A stretch of DNA of 35,448 bases from positions 1 to 35,448 of the forward strand of contig CANHDJ010000037.1 of NCBI GenBank assembly GCA_947459425.1, read 5' to 3'. The translations under genes were made by a program, and so were the position numbers. Shown one piece after another: positions 7,591 through 15,955 of the stretch. Origin of the DNA: Ignavibacteria bacterium (GTDB lineage Bacteria > Bacteroidota > Ignavibacteria > Kapaibacteriales > UBA4661). The notes under the pieces are model-generated. The model was given only the letters and a program-made list of their open reading frames with translations, did no database searches and was not told where the DNA came from. The number at the start of each line of letters is the position of its first letter. Within the stretch, counting starts at the first letter, position 1.

Positions 7591-8112
7591 ATGAGTTCTC
7601 GTTTCTCCAAGCCATTTGCCGGTTTGCTGACGGCGCTGCAAGACGCACTGCCCATTACGCAGAGTGAGTTGATTGTCGTTATCGTCTTGCTAGGCGGACT
7701 TGGTGCAGGAGTTTTTTTTCGGCAATGTGGCTCAACGCCGCACAATAGCGAGGTTCGCAGCGAAATTCTCCGCTTGACCGACAGTCTTGCCGATGCAGAA
7801 ACAAGTACCTTTAGCGGTACAACACCGAGCGCGGAAGCGGTTCCGGTACTCACCGCCGCCGATACGCTTGTGCGCAAGCCAAAGCCCTTCCCTTCCAAGT
7901 TCGGTGCTGCAAAAATTTCCTCTGGTGTGATTTCGCTGAATAAGGCGGGAATGGAAGAATTGATGCGACTTCCGGGCGTGGGCAGAGCGACGGCGGAGAA
8001 AATACTGAATGCCCGGCAAGAGCGAGCATTTCGCCGCATTGAAGATGTGATGCGCGTCAAGGGCATTGGCAAGAAAAAATTTGAGGCGATGAAAAAATTT
8101 CTTGTTTTGTGA
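7591..8112 (+). CDS. ComEA-like helix-hairpin-helix DNA-binding protein
   Basis: The 173-residue protein has an N-terminal membrane anchor (about residues 26-43, ELIVVIVLLGGLGAGVFF) and a variable Ser/Thr-rich linker. A C-terminal ComEA-type double HhH domain spans about 110-173: ISLNKAGMEELMRLPGVGRATAEKIL, then RRIEDVMRVKGIGKKKFEAM. LPGVG and VKGIG are the two hairpins that contact the DNA backbone. ComEA proteins bind incoming DNA at the cell surface during natural transformation; similar anchored HhH proteins also occur without competence genes, and none is nearby. The stretch with the same coordinates on the minus strand is open but lacks any protein-like pattern. A TATATTTC box lies 63 bp upstream. 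Confidence 0.85.
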   Translation: MSSRFSKPFAGLLTALQDALPITQSELIVVIVLLGGLGAGVFFRQCGSTPHNSEVRSEILRLTDSLADAETSTFSGTTPSAEAVPVLTAADTLVRKPKPFPSKFGAAKISSGVISLNKAGMEELMRLPGVGRATAEKILNARQERAFRRIEDVMRVKGIGKKKFEAMKKFLVL

Positions 8113-8601
8113 AGTTTTTTTGAAATAACTCTCCCTAGTGTGCGTTTTAACCGCCCCAACCCCGCACCACACCTCGTTGTAAAAAACTACTTGACAAACG
8201 TGTATGGATTCTGTAATTTCGGCATTCGTGTTCAGAGAGTTGTGTTCGGAAGGAAAATATTGTTGTTTGGCACTGTGTTCTCATACACTGTTTCACCTTT
8301 CACCGTTCCTCTTGCACCATAGAGTTACAGCAACGGCATTGTGTAGTTGTTGCAAAGCAGATAGATTCACCTTAGAAATACCTGTGTTTTGATTGGCTGC
8401 TTTGTGTGTTCGTCTTGAGATTATCCCCAAAAGGCTTTTTTTCCGTATTGTGGTTGGAAGTTTTGTTTGCAACAAGACTCTTTTGTCTTGCGCTCTTGTT
8501 GGCGTGCGATATATGGAGCGTTGTTGTGTGTTGTCCATCGCAACTTGGTATGTGTAATCAATTCAATGTTCTTTTTTTCATTCATTAAAACTCGTAGCAT
8601 T
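8113..8601 (+). other. 489-bp intergenic region: promoter and long leader of the SusC operon
   Basis: No convincing gene is seen. It holds a good promoter at 8191-8219 and then about 380 bp of probable untranslated leader before the SusC start. Within the leader, CAACAAG (8470-8476) can pair with CTTGTTG about 20 bp later. Long leaders upstream of SusC genes can carry regulatory structures or small RNAs, but I cannot identify one here. Confidence 0.4.
8191..8219 (+). promoter_or_regulatory. Promoter for the SusC/SusD operon
   Basis: TTGACA at 8191-8196 is followed 17 bp later by TAATTT at 8214-8219, a good sigma-70-like pair. Read as the Bacteroidota consensus it is TTG, 20 bp, TAATTTCG, which differs from TAnnTTTG at one base. 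It lies about 385 bp upstream of the SusC start. Confidence 0.45.
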
Positions 8602-11600
8602 ATGCGAAAATTTACGACGTTACTGCGTTACTGTGCTGCTGTTGTGCTGTTCTTGGGCATGACTTCGGCGCTGGCTCTGGCAGCAGGGCGCATTGTCGGG
8701 AAAGCCACCGACGACGACACAAACGCGCCACTCGGCGGCGTGAGCATTAAGGTAAAAGTAGGCGGGAAAGTGATGGGCGCTTTCACCGGGAAAGATGGTA
8801 GTTATGAAATTCGGAATGTTCCAGAGGGAACATACGAGCTAACCGCTGCTTATATCGGTTTTAAATCTCAAACAAAAAAGATTACCGTTGCGGGAGATGC
8901 CGATGTTAAGGTAGATTTTAAAATGCAATTAGATCTGCTCCTTTTGGAAGAAGCCGTGGTAATTGGCTATGGCACGAAAACACGCAAAGACTTGACGGGT
9001 TCGATTGCCTCAGTTGATGCAAAAGAAATGCGTGAGAATGCGCTACCAAGCTTTGAGCAGATGCTTCAAGGTCGTGCTGCTGGTGTACAAATTATTGCCT
9101 CTAATGGTATGCCCGGTGCGCCTGTTTCGGTACGCGTACGCGGTACTGGTTCTATTAACGCAAGCAGTGAGCCGCTCTACGTGATTGATGGTGTACCAAT
9201 GGCTACTGGTAGTCTTGGGACAAACTTCCGTACTGCCACCGAGACCAATGCTCTTGCAGATCTGAATCCCAATGACATTGAAAGTATTGAAGTGTTGAAA
9301 GATGCCGATGCCTCCGCTATCTACGGTGCGCGTGGCGCTAATGGTGTTGTGTTGATTACGACCAAACGTGGTCAAGCAGGTATTACTCGCTTCACAGCAA
9401 GCTATGTAACGGGTTGGTCGAATGTTTCCAATCGTCCGGAGTTGTATGACGGTCCGGGCTGGTTGAATCTCTGGAACGAAGCAAATCGTAATGACAGTAT
9501 CGTTTCTGGTCGCGGAACGGCGTATCGTCGCCCGCGTCTGCCATTCAATGTTGGCACAAACCCTGGTCAGATAACCCCATCGAATACGAACTGGCTTGAC
9601 CAAGTGTTGCAAACAGGTCGTATCAACGAAGCAAATATCTCAGTTGCTGGTGGCACAGAAAAAACAAAATTCTATGTTGGTGCAACCTATCGTAATGAGT
9701 CTGGCTATCACAAACAAAGCAATTTGGAACGTGTTTCTGGTCGTTTGAACCTTGACCACAATGCAACGGAAGATTTGACTGTTGGTATGGGCATCAGCCT
9801 CACACGTAACTCTACCGATAGAACTCCAGTAGCTTGGGCAGGCGGTATGGGATGGGCCCAAAGTTCCGCACTTCCTATTTTCCCTATCAACAATGCCGAT
9901 GCTGACCGCACATATTTCCAAGGTACAAACTTTGGTGCAAACCCTGTCGCAAAATTAGAGGGCCAGCAATTCAACCAAACGACCTTGCGGACGCTTGCAA
10001 ACGGATATGCAGAGTACCGTTTTAATGGTCTTGGTATTCCCGGACTTGCAGTGCGTCTTGAAGGTGGTTTGGATAGAACAGATTTGGCAGAAAACTATTA
10101 TGAGCGTCCGTTTATTCGCGGCGCTAATAATGCATTCTCGGAACTTCGTAATGTAGCCATCACCAACTGGAATACAAACACAACATTGAATTACAACACA
10201 AAAATCGGCGATGCCCACGTTATCTCTGCGTTGGTCGGTATGAGCGTGTACCGCAGCGACTTGCTAGACATTAAGTTTAACGGCTTTGATTTCCCGAATC
10301 CATACTTCCAAAACCCCAACAGTGCTGGCACAAAAGACGGCGGCTCGAATGCGACAGCATATAGCTTCGTTGGCTACTTCGCACGATTAGACTACAAATT
10401 ACTTGACAAATACCTCTTCAAAGTGAGTATCCGCCGCGACGGTTCTTCGCGTTTCGGCTCGGATTCACGTTTCGGTACTTTTCCTGCTATCGGTCTTGGC
10501 TGGCTTCTCACCGAAGAGGATTTCTTGAAAAACAATGAAACTGTATCACTTTTGAAACTTCGTGCAAGCTATGGTCTCTCGGGTAACGCAGAAATTCCTG
10601 ACTTCCGTCGTTTTGGCACATATGCGGCAGGTGCAAATTATGCTGGTCAATCAGGCATCCGTCCTGACCGCATTGGTAACAGCAATCTTGGTTGGGAACA
10701 AGCTGCTATGCTTGATGTCGGTATAGATTATGCTTTCTGGCAAGGTCGTCTCTCCGGTACTGTTGCATACTACAACAAAACAACCTCAAATTTGCTTTTG
10801 GAAGTAAGTCAACCTTCTTCAATTGGATTTAATACGATCCTTCAAAATGTTGGTGTTATTAACAATAGCGGTATTGAGCTTTCAATTAGCTCCAAAAACC
10901 TTGTGGGCGATTTTACATGGTCCACGGATCTTAATGTCGCATTTAATCGCAATGTCGTTAGTGAAAATGCGGGATTGCCACCGGATGCTATTGCCGGCCC
11001 GGGTGAAACACGCATTTTGAGAGGGTACCCAATCGGTACATTCTTCATGAATCGTTTTGCATATGTGCAATCAAGAAGCGACTCTGTGAAAATTCAACGT
11101 CGCAGTTCGGATAATCAAACCTCGTTCGACCCGACGAAACCAAATAATCGGTCGAATGTATCCGGTCGCTGGATTGATACGACAGTTTTCGTTCGCGGCG
11201 GTTCTCCACTCTATTACAATTTGCAGGGACAATTAACGGACATATACGATACCAAAGACCGTACCCCACAAGGACAGCCATATCCTACCGCGATTGGTGG
11301 TATGACGAATACTTTCACGTACAAAGGCTTCGATTTGACAATTCTTGTAAATTACTCATTTGGTAATTCCTTGTATGATGATGCGGCAAAACGTCAAGTT
11401 GGTAATGTCGGCTTCAACTGGAATCAACGTGTGAATGAAACAGAACGACGCTGGAAACAAGAAGGCGATAATGCTACCGTTCCACGTCTTACACTCACGG
11501 AAAATCGCGATATTAACATCACTCGTTGGTTATATGACGGTTCCTTTATTCGTTTGCGCCAACTAACCATTGGTTATACATTCCCGTCTGATGTTGTACA

Positions 11601-11796
11601 GTCGCTTGGTCTTGAAAGGCTTCGCCTCTATGCAACAGCAAACAATTTGTTTACATGGACAAATTATCCGGGCTGGGATCCTGAAATTCAACGTGACCAA
11701 TACGCTGCTCAAGGTGCAAATCTTGGTGCAAGCGTGACCTATCTCACGCCGCCACAGGCGCGGGTATTCATGGTTGGTATCTCTGTTGGTTTCTAA
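8602..11796 (+). CDS. SusC/RagA-family TonB-linked outer-membrane transporter
   Basis: SusC proteins are TonB-dependent barrels that import oligomers across the outer membrane with a SusD lipoprotein as lid. From the ATG at 8602 the protein has 1064 residues, a usual length. A signal peptide (about 1-27, ending ALALA) is followed by a carboxypeptidase-regulatory-like domain (28-105, IVGKATDDDTNAPLGGVSIK). The family's signature follows, EEAVVIGYGTKTRKDLTGSI, then the plug (LYVIDGVPM, IEVLKDADASAIYGARGANG) and a long barrel. The barrel ends in RVFMVGISVGF with the terminal Phe expected for BAM recognition. The longer frame from 8467 would bury the signal peptide, so I reject it. SusD follows 63 bp downstream. 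No TonB-linked anti-sigma factor or glycosidase is adjacent, so the substrate is not predictable; peptides are as likely as glycans. Confidence 0.95.
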   Translation: MRKFTTLLRYCAAVVLFLGMTSALALAAGRIVGKATDDDTNAPLGGVSIKVKVGGKVMGAFTGKDGSYEIRNVPEGTYELTAAYIGFKSQTKKITVAGDADVKVDFKMQLDLLLLEEAVVIGYGTKTRKDLTGSIASVDAKEMRENALPSFEQMLQGRAAGVQIIASNGMPGAPVSVRVRGTGSINASSEPLYVIDGVPMATGSLGTNFRTATETNALADLNPNDIESIEVLKDADASAIYGARGANGVVLITTKRGQAGITRFTASYVTGWSNVSNRPELYDGPGWLNLWNEANRNDSIVSGRGTAYRRPRLPFNVGTNPGQITPSNTNWLDQVLQTGRINEANISVAGGTEKTKFYVGATYRNESGYHKQSNLERVSGRLNLDHNATEDLTVGMGISLTRNSTDRTPVAWAGGMGWAQSSALPIFPINNADADRTYFQGTNFGANPVAKLEGQQFNQTTLRTLANGYAEYRFNGLGIPGLAVRLEGGLDRTDLAENYYERPFIRGANNAFSELRNVAITNWNTNTTLNYNTKIGDAHVISALVGMSVYRSDLLDIKFNGFDFPNPYFQNPNSAGTKDGGSNATAYSFVGYFARLDYKLLDKYLFKVSIRRDGSSRFGSDSRFGTFPAIGLGWLLTEEDFLKNNETVSLLKLRASYGLSGNAEIPDFRRFGTYAAGANYAGQSGIRPDRIGNSNLGWEQAAMLDVGIDYAFWQGRLSGTVAYYNKTTSNLLLEVSQPSSIGFNTILQNVGVINNSGIELSISSKNLVGDFTWSTDLNVAFNRNVVSENAGLPPDAIAGPGETRILRGYPIGTFFMNRFAYVQSRSDSVKIQRRSSDNQTSFDPTKPNNRSNVSGRWIDTTVFVRGGSPLYYNLQGQLTDIYDTKDRTPQGQPYPTAIGGMTNTFTYKGFDLTILVNYSFGNSLYDDAAKRQVGNVGFNWNQRVNETERRWKQEGDNATVPRLTLTENRDINITRWLYDGSFIRLRQLTIGYTFPSDVVQSLGLERLRLYATANNLFTWTNYPGWDPEIQRDQYAAQGANLGASVTYLTPPQARVFMVGISVGF

Positions 11797-11797
11797 G

Positions 11798-11812
11798 GTA
11801 CTTTCCAAGTAC
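11798..11812 (+). other. Small stem-loop between SusC and SusD genes
   Basis: GTACTT-TCC-AAGTAC forms a perfect 6-bp stem just after the SusC stop codon. There is no T-run, so it is not a terminator; it might stabilise or process the transcript. It could be chance. Confidence 0.25.
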
Positions 11813-11859
11813 AGTTTACTCTAATCCTTGAATTATTGAACCCAAAATATTCACTTTAT

Positions 11860-13242
11860 ATGAAAAACTATCGTAAACTTATTGGCGTGGCTGCCTTTAC
11901 GGGACTGATGGCGTTTACGGCGTGTGAAAGAGTGCTGGACATCCTGCCCCCACTCGACCTTGCCACAGAAGCCGCATTAACCACAACAGCTGGTTTGGAA
12001 GCGGCACTCATCGGCTCATATGCACCAGATGGCGGTTTGGCGAGCGGTGCATTGGTGATCGGTAACTGTCAGCGTGTTGGCGAAATATGGGCGGACAATG
12101 TTATTGCCGCAAATCCAGGCTTTGGTGAATTGCAAATCATCAATCGTACTTTGAACTTCTTTAACGATCAGGGGCGTGGTATCTGGGAAGGTGGCTATCG
12201 TCTCATTAATCGTGTAAATAATGTTATTGATGCCGTTGATGGCGGTAAAGTTTCCGATGCGGCATTCGCAGCAAATAAAGACCGTATCAAAGGCGAAGCG
12301 TTGTTTATTCGTGGGTGGGTACAATTTGAACTTGTACGTTACTTCGCACAGCCGTGGGGCTTTTCTGCAAATAACAGCCAACTTGGTATCGTCTTACGCG
12401 ACAAACCGACTGTAGGCTCTGCTGGTGCAGTACGGGCTCGTGCTACGGTTGCCGAAACATATACCCGTATCATTAACGATTTGCAACAGGCAGAACAGCT
12501 TTTGCCTGCTGAAAATCGTAATGCTTGGCGTTCAAACAAAGCTGCCGCAGCAGCTTTGCTGGCACGAGTATATTTCCAGCAAAACGACTTCACTAATGCT
12601 GCTGCTGCTGCCAGTCGTGTGGTATCTACGAATAAATTCTCGCTCACTGATACGCCTCGTGGCGTATTCGACAACAACACCAACACCGAAACAGTATTTG
12701 GCTTTGTGAGCAACTCACAGCAAGATGCAAGTGGCGCGCTCTTCGGCTCATATAATCAAAAAGATAATGAGCCGCCATATTTGCTTGACCCCGATTCTCC
12801 CGTTGTAAAGATATTATTTCCTGCAACCGGCTCGTCGGGTGACAAACGCGATACTCTCTTCGCAAAACGCGACGGTCAGTTCTACGTTGCAAAATATGAT
12901 CGGCAGTTTATGAGCATTCCGGCAATTCGCTATGCAGAGATATTACTTATTCGCGCTGAAGCTGTTGCTGCTACAAACACAACACAAGCGCTTGCAGACG
13001 TGAACCTTGTACGCCGACGTGCTGGTTTGTCCGCACTTACTGGTCTTTCTGGTGCGCCCTTAGTGCAAGCAATTCAGCGTGAGCGTCTCATTGAACTTGC
13101 TGCTGAAGGTAATCGCTTTCATGAGCTAAAACGTTTGCAGCAAAACATCCGCACCACACGCTGGAATGCCGCGACGCTTATTTTCAAAATCCCTGATGTG
13201 GAAGTAAGCGCCAATACGTTAATAGAACAAAATCCTGACTAA
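11860..13242 (+). CDS. SusD/RagB-family nutrient-binding outer-membrane lipoprotein
   Basis: The start is taken at the ATG at 11860 (MKNYRKLIGVAAF), giving 460 residues. The lipobox is FTAC, so Cys is lipidated after signal peptidase II cleavage. The family features are visible: an N-terminal segment with ILPPLDLATEAALTTTAGLEAALIGSY, TPR-like helices (IKGEALFIRGWVQFELVRYF, the RAxAYFxL-type motif; AWRSNKAAAAALLARVYF), and the C-terminal RYAEILLIRAEAVA and RERLIELAAEGNRFHELKR motifs. It forms the lid of the SusC transporter encoded 63 bp upstream and binds the ligand outside the cell. The product is on the small side for SusD. The probable terminator at 13259-13310 ends the unit. Confidence 0.95.
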   Translation: MKNYRKLIGVAAFTGLMAFTACERVLDILPPLDLATEAALTTTAGLEAALIGSYAPDGGLASGALVIGNCQRVGEIWADNVIAANPGFGELQIINRTLNFFNDQGRGIWEGGYRLINRVNNVIDAVDGGKVSDAAFAANKDRIKGEALFIRGWVQFELVRYFAQPWGFSANNSQLGIVLRDKPTVGSAGAVRARATVAETYTRIINDLQQAEQLLPAENRNAWRSNKAAAAALLARVYFQQNDFTNAAAAASRVVSTNKFSLTDTPRGVFDNNTNTETVFGFVSNSQQDASGALFGSYNQKDNEPPYLLDPDSPVVKILFPATGSSGDKRDTLFAKRDGQFYVAKYDRQFMSIPAIRYAEILLIRAEAVAATNTTQALADVNLVRRRAGLSALTGLSGAPLVQAIQRERLIELAAEGNRFHELKRLQQNIRTTRWNAATLIFKIPDVEVSANTLIEQNPD

Positions 13243-13258
13243 TTTCTTGTCTGTCAGT

Positions 13259-13310
13259 GCAGAGGCGGGAAAAGACAGTTGAGATTCTTCACGTCTCTGC
13301 TTGATTTTTT
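13259..13310 (+). terminator. Probable terminator after SusD
   Basis: GCAGAGGCG (13259-13267) pairs with CGTCTCTGC (13292-13300), with one mismatch, and TTGATTTTTT follows. It lies 17 bp after the SusD stop. The loop is long (24 bases), so efficiency is uncertain and some reading into the next gene is possible. Confidence 0.45.
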
Positions 13311-13414
13311 GATGACTAATGGGTATATTGGAACTGATTGCCTTAAGAATATGTTACTTTAAAAAACAATGCAGTTTTCTGCAATTCTCTTTCATTTTTC
13401 TTTGGAGATTTATT

Positions 13415-14215
13415 ATGAAATTTCGTTCCTTTCTTGCTGCTGTGGCAGTCGTTATCGTGATGATTCCGGCAGCATCCTCGGCACAAACAAGAACTCGCTC
13501 ACTTGCCCGTGCAGTTACAATTGCTCCGGCAGGTCGTGAAATTGGCACAAATGATTCCATTCGCGTAATCTATACACCATCGCTTGACACAACAGGCATG
13601 GCTACTGGTACAGGCTCCGCAAATACGATGACGACCGTCAGTCCTGTGTTTGCTTACACCACCGCACGTAGTGTTGGTGCTTCAGGCTGGGAAAGTGATT
13701 ATCAAGTTTCTGCTTGGGATCAAGTGGGGACAACGCCTGCTTTGACCATGACCCGACAAGGTACGAACGCTTGGGCATTGAGTATTCCAAATATTCGTAC
13801 GTTTTACAAAGTTCCTGCTGGTGTAAACCTTGATGCTATCTTGTTCGTATTCCGCAATGCTGCTGGTAACGTGCAAGGTAAAGACATTGTTATTCAATTG
13901 AGCGGTACGGCAACAAGTGTGCGCAACGCAGATGTGTTCAGTGCGGCAAGTGTTTATCCAAACCCTTCTTCGCAATCGTCGAATATCAGCTTTAGCTTGA
14001 AATCCGCAGGCAGTGTAACGGTTCGCGTTATGGATGCACGTGGTACAGTAGTGAAATCTCTTGTAACAAACCAGTTCTATAATAGCGGAACAATCAACCT
14101 CATAGATTGGAATTTGACCAATGACAGCAACGCTCCCGTTGCAAATGGTGCATATTTCTATCGCATTGAGGCAAACGGCGGTATGGAATTTGGCACTATC
14201 ATGGTTGTACGCTAA
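13415..14215 (+). CDS. Secreted protein with T9SS type A C-terminal sorting domain
   Basis: The ATG at 13415 is preceded by GGAG and opens a signal peptide (MKFRSFLAAVAVVIVMIPA, cleaved after SSA). The product has 266 residues. The C-terminal 85 or so form a T9SS sorting domain: VYPNPSSQSSNISFSL, then VTVRVMDARGTVVKSL, and NGAYFYRIEA near the end. The cargo part (about 25-175) is beta-rich; NAWALSIPNIRTFYKVPAGV and LDAILFVFRNAAG resemble carbohydrate-binding modules found next to some SusC/SusD operons, but this is a weak pattern match. The protein is exported by Sec, then moved across the outer membrane by T9SS and attached or released. It probably works with the SusC/SusD pair as a surface binding protein. 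A strong terminator follows at 14343. Confidence 0.82.
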   Translation: MKFRSFLAAVAVVIVMIPAASSAQTRTRSLARAVTIAPAGREIGTNDSIRVIYTPSLDTTGMATGTGSANTMTTVSPVFAYTTARSVGASGWESDYQVSAWDQVGTTPALTMTRQGTNAWALSIPNIRTFYKVPAGVNLDAILFVFRNAAGNVQGKDIVIQLSGTATSVRNADVFSAASVYPNPSSQSSNISFSLKSAGSVTVRVMDARGTVVKSLVTNQFYNSGTINLIDWNLTNDSNAPVANGAYFYRIEANGGMEFGTIMVVR

Positions 14216-14342
14216 TTGGTCTTGGGAAGTATTTGTAAAGCCAAATTGGAATAAACAATCAAATAATAGCCGAATGCTTTCCACAGTCCAACTTGCTCTT
14301 TTTTGTTGAAGATATTCTTTGACTGTCGGAATAAAAATTCAT

Positions 14343-14377
14343 GCCCCTTCTTGGCAATCAAGAAGGGGCTGTTTTTT
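14343..14377 (+). terminator. Strong rho-independent terminator after the T9SS cargo gene
   Basis: GCCCCTTCTT (14343-14352) pairs perfectly with AAGAAGGGGC (14360-14369), followed by TGTTTTTT. It lies 128 bp after the stop at 14215. Confidence 0.8.
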
Positions 14378-14459
14378 GTATCTTTATCATCAATTAAGTA
14401 GGGTTTGAATTCACCCAGACAAAATTGTTTTGAATCGTTAATTGGTTTCAATGTCATAC

Positions 14460-14505
14460 ACCAGCCCCATCCCGCGCACGTGCAGGGTGGGGCTGGTGTT
14501 TTTTT
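14460..14505 (+). terminator. Repeated CAGCCCC hairpin, copy 1 (terminator-like)
   Basis: ACCAGCCCCA pairs with TGGGGCTGGT around a GC-rich centre, followed by a T-run at 14499-14505. Close relatives of this hairpin stand at 15259-15296 and 15956-15998, each at a boundary of a toxin-antitoxin module. The gap 14216-14581 (366 bp) holds this and the terminator at 14343; no gene is seen in it. Confidence 0.65.
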
Positions 14506-14581
14506 GGGGGAAGGTGGAGAAATATTCCGGTAAAATCGTATATTGCTAACGGATATTTTTTTCACCGTCAGGAGAAGGTCT

Positions 14582-14815
14582 ATGCTTTTGCCATATGAAC
14601 AGAATCAGGATACATCAATCTTGCATGATGCGCCAACAGCAACATCCGATGTAATACCAAAAGAAATGAAAGCTACGCCTGAGCAAAAGGGTACTTCTGC
14701 TCCAGCGCAAGATTGGATAAGCACTCTCAGAAGCCCAATCCCCATCTCGGAGCGTCCGAGTATGGAAGAGATTGTCCGTATTGTTCGTATTGTTCGTGCT
14801 TTTGGTCATGAATAG
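14582..14815 (+). CDS. Putative antitoxin of the PIN toxin module
   Basis: The 77-residue product is polar and low in predicted structure, with a charged C-terminus (SMEEIVRIVRIVRAFGHE). I see no known DNA-binding fold. It is called an antitoxin because its last 8 bases overlap the start of a PIN-domain toxin gene, the usual coupled layout. A central segment (ISTLRSPIPISERPSMEEI) resembles linkers that fold on the toxin, which is inference. The ATG at 14582 follows AGGAGAAGG and is preferred over an upstream start at 14543. Near the 3' end a 9-bp unit, ATTGTYCGT, occurs three times in tandem (14771-14797) and encodes the Ile-Val-Arg repeats. Confidence 0.6.
   Translation: MLLPYEQNQDTSILHDAPTATSDVIPKEMKATPEQKGTSAPAQDWISTLRSPIPISERPSMEEIVRIVRIVRAFGHE
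14771..14797 (+). repeat. Three tandem copies of a 9-bp unit inside the antitoxin gene
   Basis: ATTGTCCGT, ATTGTTCGT, ATTGTTCGT follow one another and encode IVR three times. The unit is in frame, so copy-number change would lengthen or shorten the helix near the antitoxin C-terminus without breaking the gene. Confidence 0.6.
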
Positions 14816-15233
14816 CATTGTGATTGATACAAGCGTTTGGCTTAGTTTTATTCTCAATAATCAGCTTCCAATGCTCAGCGATGCAGTACGCGCTGGGCGC
14901 GTTGTCGTGTATTCTTCTGCTGCCCTTCGGGCAGAGATTCTTGATGTTTTGCAGTATAAAAAATTCAAAGGTCGTTTTCTTCCGATGCTCGCACAATATG
15001 GGTTAGCGCATGATGCGCTCGCTTCCATCACTGAACCCATCTATACTTTTTCAGACTCCCCCGATCCGAAAGACAATTACCTTTTCGATATTTGCCGCGA
15101 ATCCCGCGCTCAATACCTCGTAACAGGCGACCACGCTTTGCTTGCAATGGAGCGAGTGATCTTTCCCGACCTTCATACAACGGAAGTAATTTCGTTGCAG
15201 CATTTTCGGGAGATTCTTGCTGAGGTGGGTTGA
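14808..15233 (+). CDS. PIN-domain ribonuclease toxin (VapC-like)
   Basis: PIN toxins cleave RNA using a cluster of acidic residues that hold Mg or Mn. All four are seen: Asp7 (IVIDTSVW), Glu43 (RAEILDVL), Asp89 (DPKDNYLFD) and Asp108 (VTGDHAL). At 141 residues it has the usual length for the single-domain family often labelled putative toxin component, PIN family. The ATG at 14808 overlaps the end of the upstream small gene by 8 bp, so translation is probably coupled. A longer frame from 14772 exists but lacks a good start. A hairpin terminator follows 25 bp downstream. Confidence 0.88.
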   Translation: MNSIVIDTSVWLSFILNNQLPMLSDAVRAGRVVVYSSAALRAEILDVLQYKKFKGRFLPMLAQYGLAHDALASITEPIYTFSDSPDPKDNYLFDICRESRAQYLVTGDHALLAMERVIFPDLHTTEVISLQHFREILAEVG

Positions 15234-15258
15234 GATGGATGAAGGATGTTATGCAAAC

Positions 15259-15296
15259 AGCCCCACTCTGCGTACTTGCGGGGTGGGGCTTTTTTT
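15259..15296 (+). terminator. Repeated CAGCCCC hairpin, copy 2 (terminator)
   Basis: AGCCCCACTC pairs with GGGTGGGGCT with a short loop, followed immediately by TTTTTTT. It ends the PIN module, and shares the AGCCCCA...GGGGCT core with copies 1 and 3. Confidence 0.75.
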
Positions 15297-15343
15297 GTTA
15301 TTTTGAGGTTGTTTTCAATACCTCACAATACTAGCAACATAGT

Positions 15344-15574
15344 ATGCACACCCATAATACGCCCCAAGAAGCCGCATTTAACGAGGAACTGCTTGCAGAA
15401 GCGCACCGTTTTCCTGTGGAATACCGTGCAAATCTCCTTGCAATGATGCGCATTTTTCGTGAAAGCATAACCCTTCCTTCGGCAACAGCGAGCTTTCAAG
15501 CGGGTTGGCAAGAAGCAGTGCGTGGCGAGACGTTGCCCGTCGCTGCCTTGTGGGAGGGAATAGATGCTGAGTAA
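15344..15574 (+). CDS. Putative antitoxin of the RelE/ParE module
   Basis: The 76-residue product is mostly helical and acidic at both ends (FNEELLAEAHRFPVEYRANL and LWEGIDAE). I do not recognise a DNA-binding fold. The call rests on position: its last 11 bases overlap the start of a RelE/ParE-type toxin gene (ATGCTGAGTAA), the common arrangement. Small helical antitoxins of this size without an obvious ribbon-helix-helix are frequent next to such toxins. The start at 15344 is the first ATG after the copy 2 hairpin. Confidence 0.65.
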   Translation: MHTHNTPQEAAFNEELLAEAHRFPVEYRANLLAMMRIFRESITLPSATASFQAGWQEAVRGETLPVAALWEGIDAE

Positions 15575-15941
15575 TGCAGAATTGCATGAGTCCAGTTTGC
15601 CGCCGATTTCTATTGAATTTACGCCAGAGTTTAAGCGGAATGTGCGCACATTAGCAAAATCGTATCGTTCAATTCGCTCTGACATTGACCCATTTATCAA
15701 ACAATTACAGAATGGTGAAACACCCGGTGACCAGATTCCCCGCGTGGAATATACCGTTTACAAGGTGCGTCTTGGTAACAGTGATGCACAAAAGGGGAAA
15801 CGAGGCGGCTACCGTGTAATATATTACCTCAAAACGCCAAGCACGATAATTTTGGTAACAATCTACTCAAAACTCGAACAAGGCGATATTTCTTCAGAAG
15901 CGATACAGAATGCCATTGAGGAACTTGGGGGTTCGTTCTAA
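15564..15941 (+). CDS. RelE/ParE-family toxin
   Basis: The 125-residue protein has the RelE/ParE pattern. The first strand is IEFTPEFKRNVRTLAKSY, and the middle has FIKQLQNGETPGDQIP and VYKVRLGNSDAQKGKRGGYR. The core ends VIYYLKTPSTIILVTIYSKLEQGDIS. The GGYRVIYYL and YSKLEQGDI motifs are characteristic of a subfamily common in cyanobacteria and Bacteroidota. RelE members cut mRNA in the ribosome and ParE members poison gyrase; the sequence does not decide between them. It overlaps the upstream antitoxin by 11 bp. The copy 3 hairpin follows 14 bp after the stop. Confidence 0.85.
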   Translation: MLSNAELHESSLPPISIEFTPEFKRNVRTLAKSYRSIRSDIDPFIKQLQNGETPGDQIPRVEYTVYKVRLGNSDAQKGKRGGYRVIYYLKTPSTIILVTIYSKLEQGDISSEAIQNAIEELGGSF

Positions 15942-15955
15942 AATATGCCTCCGAA

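Noticed and set aside
7527..8159. 210-codon open frame on the minus strand
   Set aside because: It covers the ComEA-like gene on the opposite strand, whose HhH motifs are unambiguous. The minus-strand product is rich in Ser/Arg runs without a pattern.
8113..8601. Small protein genes in the SusC leader (short frames near 8140, 8204 and 8406)
   Set aside because: They lack ribosome sites and have compositions typical of random frames.
8467..8601. Longer SusC start at 8467
   Set aside because: It would put 45 residues in front of a good signal peptide at 8602.
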